Positions 49,646 through 60,075 of a stretch of DNA of 64,000 nucleotides are shown here, piece after piece (within the stretch, counting starts at the first letter, position 1; each line of letters opens with the position of its first letter). The DNA is taken from positions 263,489-327,488 of the forward strand of contig JAYKAV010002761.1 in NCBI GenBank assembly GCA_035582835.1, in the 5' to 3' direction. The notes beneath the pieces are model-generated. The model was not told the origin of the DNA, did not search any database, and worked only from the letters and a program-made list of their open reading frames with translations. Source of the stretch: Phoebastria nigripes (taxonomy: Eukaryota; Chordata; Aves; Procellariiformes; Diomedeidae). A program made the position numbers and the translations under genes.

Positions 49646-52600
49646 AGTTTTGCACACTTAGAGAGGTCAAGCAAGCAAAAAGGACATCTGTGAATGCCGT
49701 CTATCATGTGCAGATAGTATAGGTCCATGGCCCGAAGTCAGAGTATGTTTTCTAGGGTTAGACCTCTCACTACTGCAAACATAGCTTTTCTCTGAACTTC
49801 TGCTGTTCATCACATGAAGGTGAATTTTATTATTCTCTTTCTTTAGTGTTTCAGAAAGGCACTGAAATAGGCCTTTCTCTCTATGTGTATTAGAATGAAT
49901 CAGTATAGCTTCCTTCACGGCCCTGGACCTTATTTTCCCCTGTGCCCCTAGGTCTAGGAATATAGACAATTTCTGCCAGTGAGAGGAATGGAAGGGGCTG
50001 GCCTGGTTTCCCTCGACACTCGAAGAGCAAAATCCCAAACAGGGCTAGCGAGGCGAGACCTGTTCTCTGGGGTCCAGGGCAGCTGGATTTATGTGCACTC
50101 CTGCCTCATCCTTTCCTATTCAGGAACTTCTGTCTTCCTGTAAGGAATGGGTAGTGCAGAGTGAGTCATCCTGGCACTCGGCCACCTGGCAATGCTCCTT
50201 TTTTGGAGGAAAATCCCCCGGCTTTTGTAGGGCACTCCTGAGACCTAGCACAAAGGGGCCAGAATCTGGCCCAGGAACCATAACACACATGGCTTACTGA
50301 AACTGCTTAACACTATCCCACAGCTACAACACACCATTGTCTGCCCATCATATCTTGTGGAAGCTCATGGTGATTTTTTCCATGCATCTTATCCAGCTGT
50401 ACGTTGTTATCAAGTGCAGCTTCTGTTTGTTAGTTCCTTAGATAAAGGCCTCCCTAAGTCTGATCCACACTCTGCTATTGTGCCTCTTCCTATATCACTG
50501 TATGTGGTGCATTTCTGCTTTTATGTCTCTTCCAAGACTATCTCAGAGCATCCATCCGTCATCTGGTGATAGGACTTGCTCATTGTGATTATTCTTTTTT
50601 CCAGAAATAAAAATGTATGGCATACATAGTATTTAGCAACACTGTACAGAACTCTGCTCCATCTCATAAAGAGATTAGTGTCTCTTAATTAATGTAATAC
50701 AATTTCCAGCTGCAGCCGTAGACTGCATTTTTATTAACTGAAAGGTATGTATATACGTGTCCTGTTCTCTTCTGTGTTTTACATCTGGATCCTACTCTTT
50801 TTCAGACTGATCCATTTCAAGTTTGCTGGAGCACGTGTGTGTGTGTTTGTGCATACCTTGGCATAGCTAACAGGCTATTTCCAGGGAAGGTCTGGTCACA
50901 TTTGCAGACATACTACACACGAGAGACCCCAAAGTGAGCAAGTGAGTAGGTTTGTATACCTGGGGCAGAGTGCTTCTTGAATTGTTGTCAGGTTTAATAG
51001 TATTTGTGGTTTATTTGTCAGTCCTGTATATTTTTACCTTCTATAGCACAAAAGTTCAGCTATAGACATACCAATATCATTAAAGACTTCCCACTGCTTT
51101 AAGTTTCGAGATTTATTATGAAATATCTTTCTTTTTCATGCTTTGTTTCCCATCTCTTCAAAATTTTAATACTGTGAAACTGATATACATAGGGATATGG
51201 TCTTACTGGGCTTGCCCTGGAAGATCTCAGTTTTTTGAGATTTCTGCGAATTAATAAGAGGTACAAGTTGGGATATCTAGGAATGAAGTCACGTGCCCTG
51301 AACAAGCTCCATCTGGAATGAAAGGCAGCAGCATCTGTTTAGCAACACAGGTCGACATGAACACACAAGCCTGGTGTCCGCTTCCTGCCCTGGTTTTTTC
51401 AGTCAATAACTAGGTAAAATCAATGGAGAAGTGATAAGGAAAATAATGGGCCATTTTTTAAATAGTGGCTCTGGAGAGCCACTGTCTTAAGAACATTAGA
51501 AAAAATAAAAACACCAAGGCAGAAATGATAATAAAAAAAGTAATTTTAGACATGGAAAATCTCATGCTGATTTGTTTAATTTTGGTAAGGTGGTTATAAG
51601 GTTGCTATAAGTACAATGAAAACAAATTTTCAATGGAAGTGTCAGACATATTTCCTAAAAGTTGACACAAGTTGTCTTGCCTATCATATTTATATATCCA
51701 AAACATAATCAAGTCCTGCAGGCAGTGACTTGAATCTCTCCATGTTCCTGTCTGTACCTGATACCTGAATCACACATTGTAAAGAGTGAAGGACCTGAAA
51801 ACAGGGGCTACTGTAAGGTCTTTCTTTTGAGGCTTTTCTCAGTTAGGGACTGAGCTGATGTAATTCTTGAAAGCCTTTAACTTAGGGGTCAGTCAGCAGG
51901 AACTGACAGGGCTTGGTATGTAAAAGAAGCTAGTCATGGTATCTGTAATCTTCTTGGGTAAGTTGTAGGTTTTGTACAGGCTGGGATCAAGCAGTCCCCA
52001 CAGCATTTGAATAAAATGTCAGACAGAGTCAGAGAACTGGACCTAAGTTCATGTGTGGAAACTGTCCACACCTCCATACTTGTCAGTGGATTAATTGTGG
52101 TTCAAAACTGGTGTAAGAGATCAGAAACAGGATGAAATGAAAGCTAGGCTGCCTCGGATTATCTGATGCTTGGGAATTAAAAAACTATGTGGTTTGATGG
52201 CAATCTACAGCCACATATTTAGGCTTCTCAGCTGGTAGATTTTGCATTAAGAAAGTATTTGCAGAGATGTTTTTAAGAAAAAGAACAGTACAGAGATACA
52301 TTTTTAGTGGGACTGCCTCAGCTTCTCTTTGAATTTTCATTTTAGAAAACAGGCCCAAAATGTCGTTGTTTCTCCATGTTTTCAGTCAACACTACCCTCT
52401 GAGGAGTTCAAATTCTGGTGTAGACCAGAAAGGAGGAGATGTGGGTAGCACCTCAAATCTCACAGCATTTTTATGGTCCCTTTGTGGTGCATGTTCTGGC
52501 ACATGTAATGACTGAAGTAGGACTGCTTCTCTCTCTCTCTACCTGTTTTGTCTCTCATTTACTCAGCAAATTTACTATGCAGCCCTCTGGGTTCTTGCAG

Positions 52601-52899
52601 TCTGCGGGCTTTATAAACTTCGTAAGCACTACAGTTCACACTTGGGAAGTATATGCACAAGGTAAGGGCCCAGCAAACATATAATGAAACTAAGCAGCAC
52701 GCAGTCACCAGCATAAGCCTTTCTGAAGTTTTCATGATGTGTTCTTTGTTCTGTCTGTCTGTCTGTCTGTGTAGGCACACAAATGCATGATAGATTAATC
52801 GAGTTAAATATATCCCAAAGTTGTTTGAAACAATGCCTATTTAATTTTTTCAAGAGGCTGCACGGAAATATAGCATTGTACCACAAATAAAAGTGTTGC
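49646..52899. other. Non-coding unique sequence with short simple repeats
   Basis: No gene recognised. It holds CT and CTGT microsatellites at 52527-52540 and 52751-52772. The stretch 50600-50740 (for example TCTTAATTAATGTAATACAA, CAGCTGCAGCCGTAG) looks constrained. The minus frame at 49667-50038 (123 codons) has no recognisable domain. Confidence 0.5.
52751..52772. repeat. (CTGT)n microsatellite
   Basis: About five CTGT units. It is a simple repeat. Confidence 0.92.
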
Positions 52900-53250
52900 C
52901 ACAATGCCTGTAAATCAGAGCTTTAAACTATGTTTCAATTATCCTTCTATTATCCAGCTGGTGTTTAAACATGTTTATTATTCAAATCAGTAGAGAATGT
53001 GCTGCTGTTGTGTAAACAACTGTCAATTGCTGAAACAATGATTACAAGGCACCATCTCTTTCAGGTGTACTTAGAGGTACTTATACCTCAACCACTTGTA
53101 TTTAAATAACATGCAAACACAATGCTTGAGTGACTACTTTCACTCCTGTTTCCAATACCTCGTGCCAATTCTATTACATTAAGAGGGAAATCTATTACAT
53201 TTTTCATTTATACACATCTGTACTCTGTTTTTAACCATTGTATCATTAAG
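52900..53250. other. Constrained-looking non-coding block
   Basis: A dense run of complex AT-rich sequence with CAATTGCTGAAACAATGATT, TTTCAGGTGTACTTAGAGGT and ACTTATACCTC, plus ATTA and AACAATG motifs (homeodomain and SOX type). It has no coding frame and no simple-sequence character. I suspect a conserved non-coding element, judged only by composition. Confidence 0.4.
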
Positions 53251-53900
53251 GCTTGAGTTAATATAATAGATATGCCAAGAGATGCAGTACATATTGAGAA
53301 ATCCTGTTCAAAATAAAAGCCAATTTCTCTGCATTATTTTAGGGCATTTGAAAGCTTTTATGAAAACAATACTAAGAAAATTATTTTCTAAAGAGGAAGC
53401 CTGAGAAATAAAAGATGTAGTCATGGAACTCTGCTATCCTCCAACCTCTATTCGTTTTGATGTAAACTGAGTACATCACAAGTTGGTTGCTTTTTTTTTT
53501 TCCAGGTAGGCATTAACAAAATATAATATTGATGGCATTGAACTGTCTTTCCCGTACATGTGACAGTATTCAGTATCTTTACACACACCTGCTGCTGGGC
53601 AAAGGTAGTTTAACAAGCAGTGTTTGCCAAGTGAGGTTTTGAGGCAACTCTCTATGGGTTTATCACAAATTGGAAGGGAGAATATTTTAAAAAACTGCAT
53701 TTGGGAAAATGCTGATAGGATCCTCAAAGGCACAACTGCAGGAAAGATTTTATGCTCATCTCAATGTTCTCATGAAGCAAAGATGCTACCACAGCCTTTG
53801 TCTGTCTTCTATATTCCTAGAGGAGAAAGCCTGGAAATTAAAAGCAGATATTAAAAAAGTTCAAAAACCTGAGCTTCTGGCTAGTGATATAGCCATTGCT

Positions 53901-53912
53901 CCCCCCCCCCCC
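53901..53912. repeat. Poly-C run (12 bases)
   Basis: Twelve consecutive C. The length may be uncertain because of sequencing error in homopolymers. Confidence 0.9.
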
Positions 53913-54080
53913 TTTTCCTGTCTTTTAAGCTAAATGCTTAAATATAGAGCTAATGGAAGAAACAAACACTACCACAAGGATAAGCTGTTGTAGTGTGCTG
54001 ATAAAATATGACATTCTTTTTCAGAACTTAATAGAGATGCTTTGACTGTTGTTCTGCAGTCAACAAGGCTGGTCTAATTG

Positions 54081-54094
54081 GTGGCCATGGCAAC
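54081..54094 (+). promoter_or_regulatory. Perfect RFX X-box motif
   Basis: GTGGCC-AT-GGCAAC fits the X-box consensus (GTNRCC, 0-3 spacer, RGYAAC) in full. RFX factors bind such sites in ciliary and neuronal genes. It is flanked by TCTAATTG and lies in complex unique sequence. A single match in 64 kb can occur by chance, so the role is inferred only. Confidence 0.45.
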
Positions 54095-55119
54095 AAAATC
54101 AGGTCATAGAGAGGTTCATACCGAGATCAAGCATATGTAGATCTTCTTGTTCAAATATACATAAAGATAAGAACCTTTAGTGAGAGTCCACAGTGAAAGG
54201 CTGAAGATGGATGCTCCCACGCACATCTAATATTACTTAGAAATATTTACCTGTTTGTAACATAATGATGTTTTGCAGAACAGAAATAGAAAAATCCTTC
54301 ATACCCATTGGAAAACAATAATTTTTTAAAGTCAAAGTAGGGTGTATGCACGCACATTGCTTCATAGCGGTTTGTAATTTACTCCCTGGGGTTTTTAGTG
54401 AGTCTGACTTATATTTTAGATGTAATTAAGTAATCAGTGGTGTACACTGTAAAATGAATGTTTAGGCTGCTTAAGGTTGAATTTTCACAGCCATAGCAGC
54501 TGCGCAGTTATGGCTCCTGCCCCCACCTCCCTTAGTACAGTCATCCATTTACAATTATTACTTGAGTTATTTACATAGTTATGATATTTCATAGAAATGA
54601 AATAGCAGCTACCTGGTAACGGCTGGCAGCAAATATGCAGTAACTCACATGATTGCATCTCTCTTATTTTCTACTAAGTATGCGTGTAAGGTAGACAAGA
54701 CTTGGGTGGTTAGCCCCCAAGTAACCTAAGCCTTGCTCAGGGAAACCAGAAGCTACTGGCTCTATTCCTGCAGAGCAGAGGCTGATGTCTTTAACAGATC
54801 TCCTCCCTCTGACCAAGTGCATATAACCACAATGGAGGCTGGAGAGGGCCTCTACAGTCTTTCAGTCTCTACATCTGTATTTACAAGCCAGGCTTGTAAT
54901 AGTCAAAAGTTATAATCTTAGGATACTCAGTAGTCTAATAAAAATGTATAGATAGTCTTGGGCACGTACATCTGGGACAAAACCCACACCTGCACCCAAA
55001 GCAATGTCTAACAAAAGTTCCCACTAAAAATACTCCAGCTCTGGGTTCTGAATCCAGTTGTTACATAGATGTGGCAACACATTGTTGGAAAGGCTCTCTC
55101 CATGCTCTCCACTCTCTCC

Positions 55120-55340
55120 ACCTTTTATTGACATGCCGAGCTGAGGTGATGCACAACCGTTACCTACATTCCCAGCTGGATTCATTTTCTCATAAACAAA
55201 AGCTTGACTTTAAGTTGCTCATTTGCAATAAGATTTTGAACAAGTTGAATTAGGCATATGATGGTAGAAAGAGAGAAAAGAATTTTGAAGTAATTTCCAC
55301 CTCTTCTGGCCAGTTCTCCAGAGGTTTTGCAACAGGGAAA
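55120..55340 (+). repeat. Duplicated non-coding element, pair 3 copy A
   Basis: This is related in direct orientation to 56742-56965. The match begins at ACATGCC, continues with an identical CCCAGCTGGAT (55171) and AAAGCTT, then TGAATTAGGC, and ends with 55267-55310, which matches 56898-56939 at 36 of 42 aligned positions after allowing a 2-base gap, including CTCCACC/TTCCACC and TCTTCTGGC/TTTTCTGGC. It is unlike pairs 1 and 2. Strand is arbitrary and there is no coding frame of note. Confidence 0.85.
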
Positions 55341-56741
55341 CATTTTACTGATTTCCTGGTTCCTACTGATCTTTGCTAAAGATACTTGGAACCTGCAGAC
55401 GCATGGGTCTGTGTGCTGCTGATGGAGCCTCCCCTGTTTTTTTCTTGGTCTCTTTTGCCAGATATTATCAGCAAAGCCCCATTACCAGCCTGTACCCCCC
55501 TCCTTCTCAGCAAAGCTGTTTTCTTAGCTACAAGGATATGCAAAAAATCTGATTTTAGTTATCTGTTCTGCTAAAGACGAGGATTAAGATTAAGGTTTTA
55601 ATTTTTTTTTATTTCCTAGAGCAGAATGCTCTGGTCCAGTCCCTGCACATTCCCAGGTTTTTCCACGCTCCCCAAGAAATTGTGTGTTTTAGCTCTAGCT
55701 AGTGTGTGGAAGTTCTTTTCCTCCCTAAATCACTGAATTTCTGTGTACACCCAATGCAGGGATTGGAAACTCTCCCTTCCCCCAAATTTACCGCTTTTTA
55801 AAGCACATTAAACTCATCTGTGATGTTTTACATTAACTTCCTTTCTTGACATCCTTTTCCATCAGTATAAATCATTGCTACTTTAGGAGCCACAAGAATA
55901 AGCTTTACTCATGGAGCTGAATGATAGGTGCGTGTGGTTAAATCTTACTGGTGAAGAGGGACTGATCTGAACTCTAAAAATCCAGAGTCTATAAGTGAGG
56001 TTTGGGGTGGTGATCCACCTGACTATGGAAATGTGGAAAGGAGAAGTGATGCTGGCACGGACCTGCGGCAAGCTCGGGTGTGCTTGTGGAAGACCTTGTG
56101 AAATAAATGTTAAAACTGGGTCCTTAGCTGGGGTGTGAGAAAAATACAAGGTTTGCATAGGCTTGCACTTAAATGTCTGGATGGGACCATGGAAAAGAAG
56201 AGAATTCCCTGGTCCAGTCAGTTTTCATCTGAATGCGCAGATAGTTTCTTCTTCCCTTTGGACATACAGATCTAGGAAAACATTAAGGTGAAGACCCACA
56301 GAAATATTCCAGGCTGTGACCCAGTGTCTGCTTGAGGCACAGGATGATGATTGGGCCAGGGGCTGAATATACTTCCAGGTAATGCTAATTCCTAGTGGGG
56401 AGTTAAGAGAGCCTGCAAACTCCTTGTTCAAGTATTCCTTTTTTGGCACGTAAGTGTCAACAGGTGTGAACAAGTGTATGGAGCTACGAAGTGCCAATGT
56501 TTCATTGCTGGCACAGAGTGTGGCCTTCATGCACAAGAGATGACAATTGCAGTGTTGTGCAGTCTGCCCATCAAAACGCATTGTTGCTTGGCACCTATAT
56601 ATCATTCAACTTGTGAGCAGGCACCGTGCCATCAGAACAGATGGTAGTGAGAGAAAGCAGCCAAACTACCACGTACAGTAGATGCATTAAAGTATAGGTG
56701 TGGAGAGTGATTTCCAGCCAAGAACGTCAAAACAGCTCGCT
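55341..56741. other. Non-coding spacer between pair 3 copies
   Basis: No gene seen. The minus-strand frame 56225-56605 (126 codons) shows no recognisable domain. No clear similarity to sequence 1.63 kb away remains outside the copies. Confidence 0.5.
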
Positions 56742-56965
56742 TCGTCTTGAATTTAACATGCCCAGAGTTAAGGGGATGGGCAAGCATTTAACTGCTCTCC
56801 CAGCTGGATACGGTTCCATACACACACAAAAAGCTTCTACTTCAGCTCACTTCAAGTGAGATTTTGGCCTAGCTGAATTAGGCGGGGTACTGGAAATGAC
56901 AGAGAGAAGCATTTTAAAGTGATCTCCACCTTTTCTGGCTCTTCTCTGGAAGTCCCCCTCTATGG
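56742..56965 (+). repeat. Duplicated non-coding element, pair 3 copy B
   Basis: This is the partner of 55120-55340 at an offset of 1628 bp at the CCCAGCTGGAT anchor. It shares ACATGCC, AAAGCTT, TGAGATTTTG/AAGATTTTG, CTGAATTAGGC, the GACAGAGAG...ATTTTAAAGTGATC block and TCCACCTTTTCTGGC. Small insertions and deletions (the CACACACA stretch near 56820 is extra here) separate the two copies. Confidence 0.85.
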
Positions 56966-59244
56966 AATAGGTGAAAAGAAACTCTCATGGCCAATTGTTA
57001 TTTATGGAAATTTGCAGGGTGCTGTAAAGTACTCTTAGCTTTCTAGTGTAAATGTCTTTACAAAGAAGGCTGTAACACTTAGAAGTAATGGCATATTTAG
57101 AAAAAAAAAAAAAAGCATGCAGTGTTTAAAGAGCACTCTATTGTGGTTCTACCCTCTCCTATCTGTAGGACTCACATACAGCAAAAAAAGCATTTTCAGA
57201 TAAAGATGAAATGGAAGTGTATGGTATCCTAGTCTGGCATACATACTGGGAATATCTCTCCATGCTAATAAAACAAAGGAGCATTAATGATATCCTAACA
57301 CAGCAAAAAAAAAAGAAGGTTGTTTAATATACTTCTTCATAAGCCATTCTACTGAAAATTGGACTCTTAAAACGGCACTGCAGCCCTCTATATTTGTATC
57401 TTTATGCTTTCCAGAGCAAATTTACTTAGTTTATGAATAAAAAGACACTGGGTTTGTGGGTTTGTCAGACCTCAGTTTTGCAATATTCTGCCTAGGAATT
57501 TAAAGCCAGCCCTCATCTACCGTCGCCATAAAGAACTCAGGCTGAGTTCTGTCCCCATTTTCCTTTGTGAACTGCACTGTCTTTGGATTATGACCTCCCT
57601 CACACCTGTAGCCTCATTGTTTTCAAGACGAAATTTTACTTCTTTTTTGTTGTTGGCCTGGTTTTGATAGCAGTGTGAAGAAGGGTGCGTTTCTCTGACA
57701 AGCTGCAGGTGCAGTAATACTTTCATTTGAGTCTCTAGAGCTCTAATAAGCACAGATGAAGGGAAAGGGGATTTTTTTTAAAAAGGACCTTGTGTTCTGT
57801 GGCTGCTGTAAGTGCTTAATGTCTTTCAGAATCAGCCTTTAAAGCTGGCACTGGCTGGAATTTTCTTAGTTGCTGAATGTGTTTGGAATTGGGGTTTCGT
57901 TTCAGTCCTATCTGTTGAACAAATGAAGTGAATCTTGGTTTATGAGGAAGAGTGGAAGAGGGAAATAAATTTGCCTAAAAGAGAACAAGACATTACTGAA
58001 GATTAATTCCTGCATTTTAACTAATTACAGGAGTGTTAAAGGATTGACAACAGCTATTTTTCTTTCAATAAGGTAGATGTGAAGAGCCCTTATCTTCTTA
58101 TGGGGGAAACCGTTGGATGCTCTTATAGGAAGTTTCTTTCTGCACGAGGTTCTTAAGGGAGAGTATAGTTCCCACTGCTACAGAAAAGCTTCCTTAAAGG
58201 ATAGAAGGAACTCTTCAATTCAAAATACTGATACAACAATAGGTGTTTTTACAGTTCATTTATTTCCTCAACATTTGATTTCCTGTGTTTCCTATCCCAA
58301 CTGATCTTCCCATAATACCATTTCAGAAAAACAAACCTGTGTGCTAGGTCCTTCTCTATTCCCCCTACCATCTTGCCTGTTTGTGTAAGTAAGTGCTAGT
58401 AAGCCAGCAGTGAAAGGTAGATAGGTTCTGTGTGTTGGGAAAGGATGTGTGTGTTTAATGTGTGATTCCTTGAATGGGGAAGAGGCTTCACTTGCCTATT
58501 CTGGAAGAATCCTGGTCCATTCAGTTGGGTGAAGGTGCAGGCGTCTTTGCAGTCCTGCTGTTAATCAGCATTGCTCCAATTTAACGTGTTATAAATGTGT
58601 CTGTAGGAGCAAATTCTCCATTGTGTCTGTGAGGGACTCCACGTACACCTGGAATAGATGTTCCAGATAGGGAAGAGGCAGTCTAGGTTTTGGTGCCATG
58701 ATCCAAAGGGCTAGTGGAAGTGGTAGCTTCAATACCTATATGGTTCCAGCCCTAAGAGACTTGGACTTGATGCTGTTATCATTCCTCAATGTTTGGCTGC
58801 AGACTTTCTCTTTCACCCATGTAAATGTTGTCAGATTCAGGTCCCTAGATACTACATCTGTGCTCAGAAGCAAAGTCAGTTTGACATCATACAGCTCACT
58901 TCATGTCATCGCCTTGACATGAAGTCTTCCCATCTACGGAATTAGAAATACTAGGATATTTTTCAGAGGCGTGCACGATCTTAGGCCTGGATTTCAGTGG
59001 AGAAACTCTCTTTTCTGCAGCACTGAGATTGGAGAATGTAATGCAGCTATGCTGGTCATGTAAAATTATGTTTTGAACCACTGCAGTTTTGTTGTGGGTC
59101 TATTGTTGGTGTCGTTACAACTGGAATCTTCAAGTAACGCTTCCAAAGATCCTTGGTATATACATGGAGCCCAGAGGCTGTACTCTTATGTACAGTATAT
59201 ACACACTGACAAATGTATGGAGATTTTGGCAAACACACTTACGG
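56966..59244. other. Non-coding unique sequence
   Basis: No gene recognised. It has an A-run at 57099-57113. The stretch 57950-58070 (for example AACTAATTACAGGAGTGTTA) looks constrained. Confidence 0.5.
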
Positions 59245-59330
59245 AAGGAGCACTAAACTGAGACTCAGGAGGTGTGGTTTTCTTTCCTAATGAACAGAGA
59301 CTACCAATGTGACCTTGATTAGCCTGGAGA
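59245..59330 (+). mobile_element. MIR/L2-like relic (sense)
   Basis: 'GGAGCACTAAACTGAGACTC', 'AGGAGGTGTGGTTTTCTTTC', then 'ACTACCAATGTGACCTTGAT' matches the MIR/L2 order GCACTGGACTGGGACTCAGGAG, CTGGGTTCTATTCC, GCTGTGTGACCTTGGGC. The core GTGACCTTG is retained. Confidence 0.65.
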
Positions 59331-59734
59331 AGGTAATTTTTTGTGTATTTGACAGCTACTTTTATTCTTAGCCAGTTCAGAGGCTAGTTAAAACTAACTC
59401 AGCTGCACAATGCTGTATATAACTTAGTAAGTCCCAACAGTGTAGGCCAGCGCCTTCTTACCCTTGGCATACACAAGCAACAGCCCCAATGTTGTTGACC
59501 TGCTGCCTGGCCATCATTCCCAGGCACCAGATAAATTTCAGTGGTGGGCTCTCTGTAGCTCCTGGCTAGTCTTAGTTGCCATCATTCTTGCCAAAAGCCA
59601 TGCCCCTATAAAAAGCCAATGCCTCTAAATTGTCTTGCTCAGTCTCCATTTAAGTTATGGGATCTTGATAGTTCTATGCTTTAGTGGAGAAACAACTCTA
59701 AGTCTTAGTACTGAGTGTGAACGATACAATAAAT
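59331..59734. other. Non-coding spacer within MIR/L2-like pieces
   Basis: No gene recognised. If the pieces on either side belong to one relic, these roughly 400 bases would be an insertion, but no transposon structure is visible. Confidence 0.4.
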
Positions 59735-59835
59735 ACTTCCTGGGCCTCAGTTCCCCTTCTGCAGAACACAAGCAATGATTATCTTTCCTTTCCTAGGGAC
59801 ACTGTAAACTCTTCAGTGTGTTTCAAGTGCGATTT
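59735..59835 (+). mobile_element. MIR/L2-like relic (sense)
   Basis: 'CCTGGGCCTCAGTTCCCCTT' then 'CTGCAGAACACAAGCAATGA' and 'CTAGGGACACTGTAAACTCT' fit the sense order CTGTGCCTCAGTTTCCCCATCTGTAAAATGGGGATAATGA...TTGTAAAGCGCTT. Confidence 0.6.
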
Positions 59836-60015
59836 TAAAGGGGGTTGGCGCAGGGGCGTGAACCCTCAATGCAAACTGAGGCATTAAGAAGGGAAATGAA
59901 GAGTGAAGCAGTTTTGCATTTGTGTTCATGGTTAGAAGATGTCTTACAAGTGCACTAAGTGGGCCAAAGTGGTTCCTAGATGATGTATTTCTGCTAGATA
60001 GACAAGGCTTCTGGT

Positions 60016-60075
60016 TCTGTAAAGTGCTTTATGAACGTTGGAAGGAGGCTGCAGTAGAAATGCAGAGAATTAGTA
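60016..60075 (+). mobile_element. L2-like 3' relic (sense)
   Basis: 'CTGTAAAGTGCTTTATGAAC' followed by 'GTTGGAAGGAGGCTGCAGTA' and 'GAAATGCAGAGAATTA' resembles the L2-type phrase GTAAAGCGCTTTGAGATC...GGCGCTATAGAAATGCAAG. It is strongly diverged. Confidence 0.55.

Larger units (their letters stand above)
53251..55119. other. Non-coding, includes poly-C tract and X-box
   Basis: No gene recognised. It holds a 12-base C-run at 53901-53912 and an RFX X-box at 54081. The stretch 54440-54700 resembles conserved non-coding sequence (for example AATTATTACTTGAGTTATTT). Confidence 0.5.

Noticed and set aside
19444..57676. An 18-base exact match (TGGTTTTGATAGCAGTGT) at 19444-19461 and 57659-57676
   Set aside because: Flanks do not align. 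An isolated 18-mer in AT-biased sequence of this length is only mildly unlikely, so I do not call it a repeat.
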